From assembly GCF_031458095.1 (NCBI RefSeq), contig NZ_JAVDXU010000001.1:124001-188000 (forward strand): DNA of 64,000 nucleotides, given 5' to 3'. Shown here piece after piece: positions 16,191 through 24,738 of this stretch. This DNA is from Pelomonas saccharophila_A. Lineage in GTDB: Bacteria; Pseudomonadota; Gammaproteobacteria; Burkholderiales; Burkholderiaceae_C. The translations under genes were made by a program, and so were the position numbers. Positions within the stretch are counted from its first letter, which is position 1. Each line of letters starts with the position of its first letter. Below the pieces are notes generated by a model. That model saw only the letters and a list, made by a program, of their open reading frames with translations, was not told the DNA's origin and searched no databases.

Positions 16191-17530
16191 AGCCTACTCT
16201 TCGCACCTCTCCCAAGAGCCGGCAAGACGGCGCCGCCACGCTCGTCGTGGTCATGGTGCTTTTCCTTGTCATGGCCCTGCTCGCGGCCTATGCCAACCGC
16301 AGCCTGATGTTCGAGCAGCGCATCTCCGGCAGCTATTACCGGGCCAGCATGGCTCAGGAGATGGCGGAAGGCGGCATCGAGTGGACCGTGGCGATGTTGA
16401 ACGGCACGGCCATCGATGACAGTTGTGCGGCAGTCAGCACGGGTGGGACGCGCTTCGTCGACAAATACCTGAACGTCTCGGCCGTGGATCGCGCCACCAA
16501 CAGCAAGTTGTCGTCGACCACCGACATCGTTGCCGACTGCGCGCGGACCTCGACTGGCCTGGTCTGCCGTTGCCCGGCATCCGGTGGGCGGGTGACCCAG
16601 CCCAGCACGGCATCGACGGGCACCCTGATTCCGAGCGTCGGCATCGCCCTGGGCACCGATCCGGCGACACCCAGCGCCACGCGCTATGGAAATTTCCAGC
16701 TGGCCGCCAAAGGGTGCTCGGACAGCAGCGTCGACACCTGCGTCACGGGAGGCGTACAGACACGCAGTGCCCAGGCGGTGGCCATGTCCGAGCAAAAGGC
16801 ATCGGTCGGCTTCATTGCGGCGGTGCCGTCGTCGCCAGCTGCGCCGCTGACGGTCAAAGGCACGCTGACAACCACAGGCGCCGGCGGCCTGGGCCTGCAC
16901 AACAACGATCCCAAGTCGGGCGGCGTGTTGGTGGTTTCCGGCGGCGCGATCGCGCCGCTGGATGACACCCGCATGGACAGCGTGCCGGGCACGCCGCTCA
17001 GCCAGGCCCAGCTCTTCAACGATTCTGCACTGCAGGATCTTGTCGCCGCCGGCGCCGCTGGCGACAAGAAGTTCTTCCGGACCTTCATGGGCATGGTGCC
17101 GAGTCGCTACAAGGATCATCCGGCGGCACGCACCGTGACCTGCGCCGGGGGCGCGGGCTGCGAGACGGAACTGGTGAACGCCTATGCCGCCGGCAAGCGC
17201 ATCGTGTGGGTCGAAGGCCCCATGGCCATCAGTTCCAACGTCGTCATTGGCACTGTCATGGCGCCCATGCTCATCATCGTGAATGGCGCCGTCACGATCA
17301 ACGGGCCCATGCAGTTGAACGGCATGCTGGTGGTGCTCGGTCAACTGGACTGGACCAACAACGCGGCCGGCCTCTCTCAGGTCAATGGCATGGTGGTCGT
17401 GCAGGGCAACATGAACACGACAGGGCGCATGGACATCGTCTATCAGCAGTCCGTTGCCAGCGAACTGCGCAATCGCCTGGGTAGCTATGCCCGGATCTCC
17501 GGCGGCTGGATTGACGGCAACACGTTTTGA
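16187..17530 (+). CDS. PilX-like protein with long passenger domain
   Basis: 447 residues, more than twice the usual PilX length. The N-terminus DGAATLVVVMVLFLVMALLAAYANRSLMFEQRISGSYYRASMAQEMAEGGIEWT is the PilX type: a hydrophobic helix followed by an amphipathic segment, without a strict prepilin site. The remaining 370 residues (about 75-447) are periplasmic or surface-exposed. Residues 330-440 contain short repeated beta-strand motifs (NVVIGTVMAPMLIIVNGAVTI, NGPMQLNGMLVVLGQL, QVNGMVVVQGNM) that look like a small parallel beta-solenoid. No pilY1 follows, so this protein may carry part of the tip or adhesin role; that is inference. Confidence 0.75.
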   Translation: MKPTLRTSPKSRQDGAATLVVVMVLFLVMALLAAYANRSLMFEQRISGSYYRASMAQEMAEGGIEWTVAMLNGTAIDDSCAAVSTGGTRFVDKYLNVSAVDRATNSKLSSTTDIVADCARTSTGLVCRCPASGGRVTQPSTASTGTLIPSVGIALGTDPATPSATRYGNFQLAAKGCSDSSVDTCVTGGVQTRSAQAVAMSEQKASVGFIAAVPSSPAAPLTVKGTLTTTGAGGLGLHNNDPKSGGVLVVSGGAIAPLDDTRMDSVPGTPLSQAQLFNDSALQDLVAAGAAGDKKFFRTFMGMVPSRYKDHPAARTVTCAGGAGCETELVNAYAAGKRIVWVEGPMAISSNVVIGTVMAPMLIIVNGAVTINGPMQLNGMLVVLGQLDWTNNAAGLSQVNGMVVVQGNMNTTGRMDIVYQQSVASELRNRLGSYARISGGWIDGNTF

Positions 17531-17532
17531 AC

Positions 17533-18870
17533 ATGCGCATCATGACGCCATCGCATCCTGACCGCAGCCCGTCGGCTTCTCGGCGCCAACGCGGTGTCAC
17601 GCTGATCGAAGCCCTCGTCGCCTTGCTGGTGATGTCATTCGGCATGCTGGCTCTCGTCGGCCTGATGAGCAATCTGCGCCGCGGCAGCGACCTGGCCAAG
17701 CAGCGCAGCGAGGCCATGCGGATTGCGCGCGCCGATATCGCCGAAGCGAAGACCTTCGCTGAGTTGACCCGATCAGCGACGACGCCAACAGCATCCAAGG
17801 TCTATGACGGAATCAATGGCGGCACCCGCAGCGAGACGCCAGTGGACTCCAACACCACCTACACGGTGTCGCGCACGGTCTCGGCGCTTGCCAACGCTGA
17901 AGGCCTCGTGGTCCGCGTGAACGTGGGCTGGAGGGACCGCGCCGGCGATACACAGTTCATCAACCTGGATTCGGTCATCGCGAAGGTCGACCCCTTGTTC
18001 AGCGCCGCCATCGGCTTCGCGCCGCCTGCAGGTCCCGTCACCCTGCCGTCGGCCCGCAGCCCCGCCATCCCGGCAGGCGCCAAGCAACTGGACGGCAAGA
18101 CCAGCGCCTTCATTCCCAGCAGCACCGCAACCCGGCTCTGGGTCTTCAACAATTTCACCGGCGTCATCACGGGCCTTTGCAACATCACGCCCGGCGTGTC
18201 GCTGTCGACGATCACCGCAGCCGACGTCGAAAGCTGCAAGAACAACACGATCGGCTATTTGCTCAGCGGCGTGATCCGCTTCTCCAACACCAACCCGGCC
18301 AATCCCAGCCAGCCCGAGGCCTTCGCCATCCCGATGACGAATCCAACCCTCGTCACCGGCAGCTACTCGCTTCCCCACCTTGACCCGGCGACGCAGCAGC
18401 CCCAGATCAGCGGCGGCGCCATGGTGCTGGACAGCTTCACGGCCACACCGCCCACGGTGGCTTCCGCAGGGAACCTGCCCGAGTGTTTCCAGGATGCGCC
18501 CGCCACGTCGCCGAGTACCCAGCCCTTCGTCACCTACAACTGCATCGTCTACCCCGACACCGCGACCCGATACTGGTCGGGCAAGCTCGAACTGACGGGG
18601 CTCACCATCGGCACGACGGCATCCGAATACAAGGTCTGCCGCTACAGCGCCGACTACAACGGCAGCGGCGGCATGTTCACGGCGGATTGGAAGGCGCTGG
18701 AGAACGAGGAGCATCCGGCGGTCTATGGCCGGGTCGGCACCTCGCTGGCGCGCCAGAACTTCCTGGTCGTGCGCGGCAATGTCAGCTGCCCCACGGCACC
18801 CGGGGTCGATCCGAGCGCTGGCGTGTTCGCCAACTACTCGACCGTCCAGTTGCAGCCCTCCAGCCCCTAG
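17533..18870 (+). CDS. PilV-type minor pilin with long C-terminal domain
   Basis: 445 residues from the ATG at 17533; a TTG at 17527 that overlaps the previous stop is an alternative. The leader QRGVTLIEALVALLVMSFGMLALVGLM is the PilV form. Ordinary PilV is under 200 residues; here a Thr/Ser/Pro-rich, Cys-containing domain of about 280 residues follows (from about 160), with no family I recognise. It probably projects from the pilus or its base. It is the last of six pilin-type genes and is followed 31 bases later by ribD. The extension resembles in length that of the preceding PilX-like protein. Confidence 0.75.
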   Translation: MRIMTPSHPDRSPSASRRQRGVTLIEALVALLVMSFGMLALVGLMSNLRRGSDLAKQRSEAMRIARADIAEAKTFAELTRSATTPTASKVYDGINGGTRSETPVDSNTTYTVSRTVSALANAEGLVVRVNVGWRDRAGDTQFINLDSVIAKVDPLFSAAIGFAPPAGPVTLPSARSPAIPAGAKQLDGKTSAFIPSSTATRLWVFNNFTGVITGLCNITPGVSLSTITAADVESCKNNTIGYLLSGVIRFSNTNPANPSQPEAFAIPMTNPTLVTGSYSLPHLDPATQQPQISGGAMVLDSFTATPPTVASAGNLPECFQDAPATSPSTQPFVTYNCIVYPDTATRYWSGKLELTGLTIGTTASEYKVCRYSADYNGSGGMFTADWKALENEEHPAVYGRVGTSLARQNFLVVRGNVSCPTAPGVDPSAGVFANYSTVQLQPSSP

Positions 18871-18889
18871 TCCGGGCGTCGGGCCGCTC

Positions 18890-18895
18890 TAGACT
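18890..18895 (+). promoter_or_regulatory. candidate -10 box (TAGACT) of ribD
   Basis: TAGACT ends 6 bases before the ribD ATG. With the usual 6-8 base distance, transcription would begin at or beside the A of the start codon, giving a leaderless mRNA. The -35 is not obvious. Confidence 0.35.
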
Positions 18896-18901
18896 GCGGG
18901 C

Positions 18902-19933
18902 ATGAATTCGCCCGCCATCGCAGCGGCGCTGCGACAAGCGCTATCCCTGGCCGAGCAGGCCATCGGCCTCACCGACCCCAACCCCCGTGTCGGCTGCGTC
19001 ATCCTGGCACCCGACGGCCGCGAGCTCGGGGCCGGGCACACCCAGCCGGCCGGCCAGGCCCATGCCGAAGTCATGGCCCTGCGCGACGCGGCCGCGCGCG
19101 GCCATGACGTGCGCGGCGCAACCGCCGTTGTGACGCTGGAGCCCTGCTCCCACCACGGCCGCACACCGCCCTGCTGCGACGCGCTGATCGCTGGCGGCAT
19201 CGCGCGTGTCGTCGCCGCCGTCGAGGATCCCAATCCGCAGGTTGCCGGCCAGGGACTTGCGCGCCTGAAGGCGGCGGGCATCCAGGTCGAGTTGGCCGAC
19301 GCGGCCGCTGCCGAAGCGGCCAGCGAGCTCAATATCGGCTTCTTCTCGCGCATGCGGCGCGGCCGGCCCTTTGTGCGGCTGAAGTCGGCCATCTCGCTGG
19401 ACGGCCGTACCGCCCTGCCCGACGGCCGCAGCCAGTGGATCACCGGCGAGGCCGCCCGCGCCGATGGCCATGCCTGGCGCAAACGCGCTGGCGCCGTGCT
19501 GACGGGCATTGGCACCGTGCTGGCCGATGACCCACGCATGGATGTGCGCCTGGTGCCGACGGCTCGCCAGCCGCTGCGCATCGTGCTCGACCCGCAAGGC
19601 CGCATGCCGCCCGGCGCGCGCATCCTGCAGCCGCCCGGCGAGGCCCGTGTCATCGGCCCCGGCCGGCACGATCTTGCGGCGCTGATGGCCGAACTGGGCG
19701 GCCAGGGCATCAACGAGTTGCATGTCGAAGCGGGTCCGACCTTGTCCGGCGCCTTCCTCGATGCCGGCCTGGTGGACGAGCTGCTGGTCTACCAAGCACC
19801 GATGCTGATCGGCGCGGGCAGACCGCTCGCTGATCTGGCGGACTTGACCGGCCTGGATGCGGCCAGGCGTTGGCGCTTCATCGAGGCCGCACAGATCGGC
19901 CAGGATCTGCGCTTGCGCCTGCGCCCAAAGTAA
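18902..19933 (+). CDS. ribD: bifunctional riboflavin biosynthesis deaminase/reductase RibD
   Basis: 343 residues. The N-terminal deaminase domain (1-140) has HAE (H54, E56) and PCSHHGRTPPC (C82, C91), which hold the catalytic zinc. The C-terminal reductase domain (about 150-340) has PFVRLKSAISLDGRTA and HVEAGPTLSGAFL. RibD deaminates and reduces the pyrimidine intermediate after GTP cyclohydrolase II. It begins a riboflavin cluster with ribBA and ribH on the same strand. A TAGACT box (18890-18895) ends 6 bases before the ATG, so the message may be leaderless; there is no Shine-Dalgarno in the gap. Confidence 0.95.
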   Translation: MNSPAIAAALRQALSLAEQAIGLTDPNPRVGCVILAPDGRELGAGHTQPAGQAHAEVMALRDAAARGHDVRGATAVVTLEPCSHHGRTPPCCDALIAGGIARVVAAVEDPNPQVAGQGLARLKAAGIQVELADAAAAEAASELNIGFFSRMRRGRPFVRLKSAISLDGRTALPDGRSQWITGEAARADGHAWRKRAGAVLTGIGTVLADDPRMDVRLVPTARQPLRIVLDPQGRMPPGARILQPPGEARVIGPGRHDLAALMAELGGQGINELHVEAGPTLSGAFLDAGLVDELLVYQAPMLIGAGRPLADLADLTGLDAARRWRFIEAAQIGQDLRLRLRPK

Positions 19934-19968
19934 CGCCCCACGCGGCACAAGCCGCTAGGGTCGCCACC

Positions 19969-19974
19969 TACAAT
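19969..19974 (+). promoter_or_regulatory. candidate -10 box (TACAAT) of ribBA
   Basis: TACAAT lies in the 49-base gap after ribD and ends 8 bases before the ribBA ATG. The intervening CACCGGCT has no Shine-Dalgarno. This is a good -10 match and suggests a separate promoter with a very short or absent leader. Confidence 0.45.
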
Positions 19975-19982
19975 CACCGGCT

Positions 19983-21080
19983 ATGTCCATCTCCCCCATT
20001 CCCGAGCTGGTGGCCGAGCTGGCCGCCGGCCGCATGGTCATCCTCGTTGACGAGGAAGACCGCGAGAACGAAGGCGATCTGGTTCTGGCGGCCGACCTCG
20101 TCACGCCGGAAGCCATCAACTTCATGGCCAAGTACGGCCGTGGCCTGATCTGCCTGACCCTGCCCCGCGAGCATTGCGAACGCCTGCAGCTGCCGCCGAT
20201 GACGCGCCGCAACGGCACCCAGCATGGCACGGCCTTCACGGTCTCCATCGAGGCCGCCACCGGCGTCACGACCGGCATCTCGGCCGCCGACCGCGCCCGC
20301 ACCGTGCAGGCCGCCGTCGCGCCTGACGCCAAGGCCAGCGACCTCGTCCAGCCCGGCCACATCTTCCCGCTGCAGGCCCAGGACGGCGGCGTGCTGATGC
20401 GCGCCGGCCATACCGAGGCCGGCTGCGACCTGGCCCGCATGGCCGGCCTGTCGGCCACCTCCGTGATCTGCGAGATCATGAAGGACGACGGCACCATGGC
20501 CCGCCTGCCGGACCTGGAGATCTTTGCCGCCGAGCATGGGCTGAAGATCGGCACCATCGCCGACCTCATCGAATACCGCAGCCGCAACGAGAGCCTGATC
20601 CTGCGCGTCGCGCAGCGCAAGCTCAACACGGCCCAGGGCGAGTTCGACTGCCAGGTCTTCACCGACCGCACCGGCGCCACCCACCTGGCGCTCAGCCACG
20701 GTGAATGGACGGCCGACAGCGAGGTGCTGGTGCGCGTGCACGAGCCGCTGTCGGTCATGGACCTGCTGGAAGCCGGCTCCTGCGGCCATTCCTGGGGCCT
20801 GCCCGCCGCGCTGGCGGCCATCCAGGCCAGCCCGGGCGGCGTCGCCGTGCTGATGAACTGCGGCGAAGATGCGGCTGGCGTGCTGGCCCGTGCCCAGTCT
20901 GAAAAGGCCTCACCGCCCGTCAAGGGCGCCATGGACCTGCGCACCTACGGCGTCGGCGCCCAGATCCTGAAGTCGCTGGGCGTGCACCGCATGAAGCTGC
21001 TCGGCAGCCCGCGCCGCATGCCCAGCATGACGGGCTACGGCCTCGAAGTGACCGGCTTCACCGCCCCGCCCAACTGCTGA
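19983..21080 (+). CDS. ribBA: 3,4-dihydroxy-2-butanone 4-phosphate synthase with degenerate RibA domain
   Basis: 365 residues. The N-terminal half (1-205) is RibB: VDEEDRENEGDLV, GLICLTLP, RAGHTEAGCDLARMAG; it makes dihydroxybutanone phosphate from ribulose 5-phosphate. The C-terminal half (about 206-360) aligns in pattern with GTP cyclohydrolase II, but the zinc site Cys-x10-Cys-x-Cys is absent: the region reads RVHEPLSVMDLLEAGSCGHSW with one Cys (C267). GTP cyclohydrolase activity is therefore unlikely and a separate RibA must exist elsewhere. Such inactive fusions are known in betaproteobacteria and other phyla. It lies between ribD and ribH. Confidence 0.9.
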   Translation: MSISPIPELVAELAAGRMVILVDEEDRENEGDLVLAADLVTPEAINFMAKYGRGLICLTLPREHCERLQLPPMTRRNGTQHGTAFTVSIEAATGVTTGISAADRARTVQAAVAPDAKASDLVQPGHIFPLQAQDGGVLMRAGHTEAGCDLARMAGLSATSVICEIMKDDGTMARLPDLEIFAAEHGLKIGTIADLIEYRSRNESLILRVAQRKLNTAQGEFDCQVFTDRTGATHLALSHGEWTADSEVLVRVHEPLSVMDLLEAGSCGHSWGLPAALAAIQASPGGVAVLMNCGEDAAGVLARAQSEKASPPVKGAMDLRTYGVGAQILKSLGVHRMKLLGSPRRMPSMTGYGLEVTGFTAPPNC

Positions 21081-21096
21081 CCCCGAAAGGCCCGCG

Positions 21097-21570
21097 ATGC
21101 AAGATTCCGAACAAGGCCTGCCCAGCTTCGAGGGTGCCCTCGACGGCAGCGCGCTGACCATCGCCATCGTGCAGGCACGCTTCAACGATGCCATCACCTC
21201 GTCGCTGGCCAGCGCCTGCCTGGCCGAGCTCTCCAGGCTGGGCGTGCCCACCGAGGCCATCCGCCACATCACCGTGCCGGGGGCGCTGGAAGTGCCGCTG
21301 GCCCTGCAGGCCCTGGCCGAAAGCAATGACTACGACGCGCTGATCGCCCTGGGCTGCATCATCCGCGGCGAGACCTACCATTTCGAACTGGTGGCCAACG
21401 AGAGCGGCTCGGCCGTGACCCGTGTCGGCCTGGACCATGGCATTCCGATCGCGAATGCCATCCTGACCGTCGAGAACGAAGCCCAGGCCTGGGCCCGCGC
21501 CGAACCCAAGGGCCGCGACGCGGCCCGCGTCGCCGTCGAGATGGCCAATCTGCTGAAAGAGATCGAGTGA
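21097..21570 (+). CDS. ribH: 6,7-dimethyl-8-ribityllumazine synthase
   Basis: 157 residues. RibH condenses the pyrimidine and dihydroxybutanone phosphate to lumazine, the penultimate riboflavin step, usually as an icosahedral or decameric shell. Family blocks are TIAIVQARFNDAIT, HITVPGALEVPLALQ, ALGCIIRGETYHFELVANE and GIPIANAILTVEN. It starts 16 bases after ribBA, behind GAAAGG, and its last bases overlap the GTG of nusB, so translation of both is probably coupled. Confidence 0.96.
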   Translation: MQDSEQGLPSFEGALDGSALTIAIVQARFNDAITSSLASACLAELSRLGVPTEAIRHITVPGALEVPLALQALAESNDYDALIALGCIIRGETYHFELVANESGSAVTRVGLDHGIPIANAILTVENEAQAWARAEPKGRDAARVAVEMANLLKEIE

Positions 21571-22058
21571 ACGCACCCCAGAAGACCGCATCCAAGACGG
21601 CCGCAAAGCCCGGTGCCAAGCGCGCCCCCGCCAAGTCGGCACGCCGCCGTTCTCGCGAAGCCGCCGTCCAGGGCCTCTACCAATGGCTGCTGACCGGCGA
21701 GGACATCGGCGCCATCAACGCCCTGGGCCGTGAGCAGGAAGGCTATGCCAAGCTCGACGTCAAGCATTACGACGCCTTGCTGAGTGGCTGCGTCAACGAG
21801 GCCGCCGACCTGGACGCCATCCTGTCCCGCCACGTCGACCGCAAGACCACCGAGCTCTCGCCCATCGAGCACGCCATCCTGATGATCGGCGCCTACGAGC
21901 TCAAGCACTGCGTCGACATCCCCTACCGCGTCGCCATCAACGAGGCGGTCGAGCTGGCCAAGTCCTTTGGCGGCACCGACGGCCACAAGTACGTCAATGG
22001 CGTGCTCGACCGCGCAGCCGTCGATCTGCGCCCCGTTGAGGTGGCCGCCAAGCGCTGA
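21567..22058 (+). CDS. nusB: transcription antitermination factor NusB
   Basis: 163 residues from a GTG that overlaps the ribH stop. NusB binds boxA RNA with NusE and supports rRNA antitermination. A Lys/Ala-rich N-terminal tail of about 25 residues precedes the helical domain, seen in SRREAAVQGLYQWLLTGE, LSPIEHAILMIGAYEL and RVAINEAVELAKSFGGTDGHKYVNGVLD. The ribH-nusB order is widespread in Proteobacteria. Its TGA shares one base with the next ATG. Confidence 0.95.
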   Translation: MNAPQKTASKTAAKPGAKRAPAKSARRRSREAAVQGLYQWLLTGEDIGAINALGREQEGYAKLDVKHYDALLSGCVNEAADLDAILSRHVDRKTTELSPIEHAILMIGAYELKHCVDIPYRVAINEAVELAKSFGGTDGHKYVNGVLDRAAVDLRPVEVAAKR

Positions 22059-23236
22059 TGAAGCTCGCCGCGCGGCTCGACCGCATCGAGCCCTTCTATG
22101 TGATGGAGCTGGCCAAGGCCGCGGCCCAGGTCGCGGCCGGTCCCTTGTGCGACCCGGCTCAGGGCGGTCGGCGCATGATCCGCCTCAATATCGGCGAGCC
22201 CGACTTTGGCGCGGCACCTGCGGTGCGCGAAGCCGTGACCCGTGTCGCCCAGGGCCCTACGCCCTATACCGACGCTCTCGGCCTGCCCGCCCTGCGCGAA
22301 ACGATCTCGCGCTGGTATGGCCAGCGTTTCGGCCTCGACATTTCCCCTTCGCGCATCGCCGTCACCGCTGGCGCCTCGGCCGCCTTGCAGCTCGCCTGCC
22401 TCGCCCTCTTCGAGCGCGGCGACGAGGTGCTGATGCCCGACCCCTGCTACCCCTGCAACCGCCACTTCGTGACGGCTGCGGACGCAACGCCGCGGCTGCT
22501 GCCTACCGGCGCTGCCGAGCGCTTCCAGCTCGATGCGACCCAGGTGCGCCAGGCCTGGACGCCGGCCACGCGCGGCGTGCTGCTCGCCTCGCCGAGCAAC
22601 CCGACCGGCACCTCCATCGCCCCCGAAGTGCTGGCCGACATGGTGGGCTTCGTGCGCGAGCGCGGCGGCGTCACCGTCATCGACGAGATCTATCTGCCGC
22701 TGAGCTACGAGGCCCACTTCGGCCACAGCGCACTCGCGCTGGGCGAAGACATCGTCTCGGTCAACAGCTTCTCCAAATACTTCGGCATGACGGGCTGGCG
22801 CCTGGGCTGGCTGGTCTTGCCCCCTGCCCTGGTGCCCGCCATCGAGCGCCTCGCCCAGAACCTCTACATCTGCCCGTCGACGCTGGCCCAGAAGGCCGCC
22901 CTGGCCTGCTTCGAGCCCGAGTCCATCACCGAGTTCGAACGCCGCCGCGCCGTGCTTAAAGAACGTCGCGACTTCATCGTGCCGGCCCTGAACAAGCTCG
23001 GCCTGACCGTGCCCGTGCCGCCCGATGGCGCCTTCTATGCGTGGATGGACGTGAGCCGCTTCCACGCCGACAGCTGGGCCTTCGCCCACGAACTGCTGCA
23101 AAGCGCCCAGGTCGCACTGACGCCCGGTCGCGACTTCGGGCTGGCCGACCCGCAGCGCTGGATGCGCCTGTCCTTCGCCTCATCCATCGAGGATCTGCAG
23201 GAAGCGGTCACTCGCCTGCGCGGGGTGCTTGTGTGA
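22058..23236 (+). CDS. class I/II pyridoxal phosphate aminotransferase
   Basis: 392 residues, fold type I. The PLP lysine is K240 in VNSFSKYFGMTGWRLGW; LNIGEPDFGAAPAV, LASPSNPTGT and VIDEIYLPLSY are standard. The C-terminal arginine for the substrate carboxylate is likely in WMRLSFA. The sequence is closest in pattern to aspartate/valine-pyruvate-type aminotransferases annotated as AlaC- or AspC-like, but the amino donor cannot be assigned from sequence. It is locked between nusB (TGATG overlap) and ybgC (GTG within its last codons), so it is part of the same long operon. Unusual neighbours for a Tol-Pal lead-in. Confidence 0.85.
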   Translation: MKLAARLDRIEPFYVMELAKAAAQVAAGPLCDPAQGGRRMIRLNIGEPDFGAAPAVREAVTRVAQGPTPYTDALGLPALRETISRWYGQRFGLDISPSRIAVTAGASAALQLACLALFERGDEVLMPDPCYPCNRHFVTAADATPRLLPTGAAERFQLDATQVRQAWTPATRGVLLASPSNPTGTSIAPEVLADMVGFVRERGGVTVIDEIYLPLSYEAHFGHSALALGEDIVSVNSFSKYFGMTGWRLGWLVLPPALVPAIERLAQNLYICPSTLAQKAALACFEPESITEFERRRAVLKERRDFIVPALNKLGLTVPVPPDGAFYAWMDVSRFHADSWAFAHELLQSAQVALTPGRDFGLADPQRWMRLSFASSIEDLQEAVTRLRGVLV

Positions 23237-23631
23237 GCGAATTCCAGTTCCCCATCCGCGTCTACTGGGAAGACACCGATGCCGGCGGCATCGTCTTCTA
23301 CGCCAACTACCTGAAGTTCTTCGAGCGTGCGCGCACCGAGTGGCTGCGCGCGGCGGGTGTCGAGCAGCACCAGCTGCGTGAAGAGACCGGCATCATCTTC
23401 GTTGTCGCCGCCACCAGCCTGCGCTACCTGGCGCCGGCCAAGCTGGATGATTTGCTGACCGTCTCCGTCGAACCCCAACCGGCCGGCCGCGCCAGCCTCG
23501 TCGTGCGCCAGCGCGCCATGCGCGGCGACACCCTGCTGTGCGAAGGCGAGATCCGCATCGGCTGCGTGCGCGCCGAGGACCTGAAACCCCAACGCCTGCC
23601 CGACTCTGTTGTCGCAGCGATCACCGCATGA
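23233..23631 (+). CDS. ybgC: Tol-Pal-associated acyl-CoA thioesterase YbgC
   Basis: 132 residues from a GTG inside the end of the aminotransferase gene. Hot-dog fold; the catalytic signature YWEDTDAGGIVFYANYLKFFERAR contains the Asp of the 4-hydroxybenzoyl-CoA thioesterase class. YbgC hydrolyses acyl-CoA or acyl-ACP and is thought to feed phospholipid metabolism at the membrane. It is the usual first gene of tol-pal operons. Its TGA overlaps the tolQ ATG by ATGA. Confidence 0.93.
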   Translation: MSEFQFPIRVYWEDTDAGGIVFYANYLKFFERARTEWLRAAGVEQHQLREETGIIFVVAATSLRYLAPAKLDDLLTVSVEPQPAGRASLVVRQRAMRGDTLLCEGEIRIGCVRAEDLKPQRLPDSVVAAITA

Positions 23632-24302
23632 ACCAAGACCTCTCCATCGTCTCCCTGATCCTGCATGCCAGCTTTGCGGTTCAGCTCGTCATCGCGGGCC
23701 TGCTGCTCGTGTCGCTCGCGAGCTGGAGCGTCATCTTCGGCAAGCTGATCGGCCTGGGCCAGATCAAGCGCCGCAACGACGCCTTCGAGGCCGAGTTCTG
23801 GAGTGGCAAGAACCTCAATGACCTCTACCAGTCGGTCGGCAACCGCAGCGACGGCGCGCCGCTGGAGCGCATCTTCGCCTCCGGCATGCGCGAGTTTCTG
23901 AAGCTGCGCGAGAAGCGCGTGACCGACGCCGGCGCCCTGCTCGACGCCGCCCGCCGCGCCATGCGCGCCAGCTTCCAGCGCGAACTGGACGCGATGGAGC
24001 ACAACCTGTCCTTCCTGGCCTCGGTCGGCTCGGTCTCGCCCTATGTGGGCCTGTTCGGCACCATCTGGGGCATCATGCACGCCTTCGTCGGCCTGTCCAA
24101 CCTGACCCAGGTGACGCTGGCCACGGTGGCACCCGGCATCGCCGAGGCCCTGGTGGCCACGGCCATCGGCCTGTTCGCCGCCATCCCCGCCGTGCTGGCC
24201 TACAACCGCTTCGCGCGCCAGATCGACCGCAGCGCCATCACGCTGGAGACCTTCATCGAGGAGTTCTCCAACATCCTGCAACGCAACGCCACGCAACATT
24301 AA
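23628..24302 (+). CDS. tolQ: Tol-Pal system protein TolQ
   Basis: 224 residues with three membrane segments (about 15-38, 130-155, 165-190). TolQ and TolR form the proton-driven motor of the Tol-Pal envelope system, which constricts the outer membrane at division. FLASVGSVSPYVGLFGTIWGIMHAF, LATVAPGIAEALVATAIGLFAAIPAVLAYN and FSNILQ are the MotA/TolQ/ExbB hallmarks. The adjacency to ybgC, tolR and tolA separates it from ExbB. It ends directly against the tolR start with no spacer. Confidence 0.96.
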   Translation: MNQDLSIVSLILHASFAVQLVIAGLLLVSLASWSVIFGKLIGLGQIKRRNDAFEAEFWSGKNLNDLYQSVGNRSDGAPLERIFASGMREFLKLREKRVTDAGALLDAARRAMRASFQRELDAMEHNLSFLASVGSVSPYVGLFGTIWGIMHAFVGLSNLTQVTLATVAPGIAEALVATAIGLFAAIPAVLAYNRFARQIDRSAITLETFIEEFSNILQRNATQH

Positions 24303-24737
24303 ATGGCTGCCGTCTCAAGCCGTGGCGGCCGCCGGCGCCGCACGATGAACGAGATCAACATGGTCCCCTTCATCGACGTGATGCTGGTGCTGCTCATCAT
24401 CTTCATGGTCAGCGCACCGCTGATCACGACCGGCCTCGTCGACCTGCCCAGCGTGGGCAAGAGCCGCCAGCAGCCCGAGCATGTCATCCAGATCATCGTC
24501 GGCACCGACGAGAAGCTGAAGATCAAGGTCGACCAACTCGAGCCCGAATCCATTCCGGTGAATCGCCTGGCCGAGCGCGTCAAGAAGGCGCAGGGCCGCG
24601 ACGAGACCAGCCCCGTCGTCATCTCGGCCGACAAGAACGTCAAGTACGAGGCCGTCGTGCAGGTCATGGACACGCTGCAGCGCGCCGGCATCCAGCGCGT
24701 CGGCCTGGCCGTGAAGAGCGGTGCCGCTGCCAAGTGA
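24303..24737 (+). CDS. tolR: Tol-Pal system protein TolR
   Basis: 144 residues. One membrane helix (about 20-44) with the essential Asp in MVPFIDVMLVLLIIFMVSAPL; the rest is periplasmic (about 45-144), ending in VVISADKNVKYEAVVQVMDTLQRAGI. It partners TolQ to use the proton gradient. It begins at the base after the tolQ stop; tolA begins one base after its own stop. Confidence 0.96.
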   Translation: MAAVSSRGGRRRRTMNEINMVPFIDVMLVLLIIFMVSAPLITTGLVDLPSVGKSRQQPEHVIQIIVGTDEKLKIKVDQLEPESIPVNRLAERVKKAQGRDETSPVVISADKNVKYEAVVQVMDTLQRAGIQRVGLAVKSGAAAK

Positions 24738-24738
24738 G

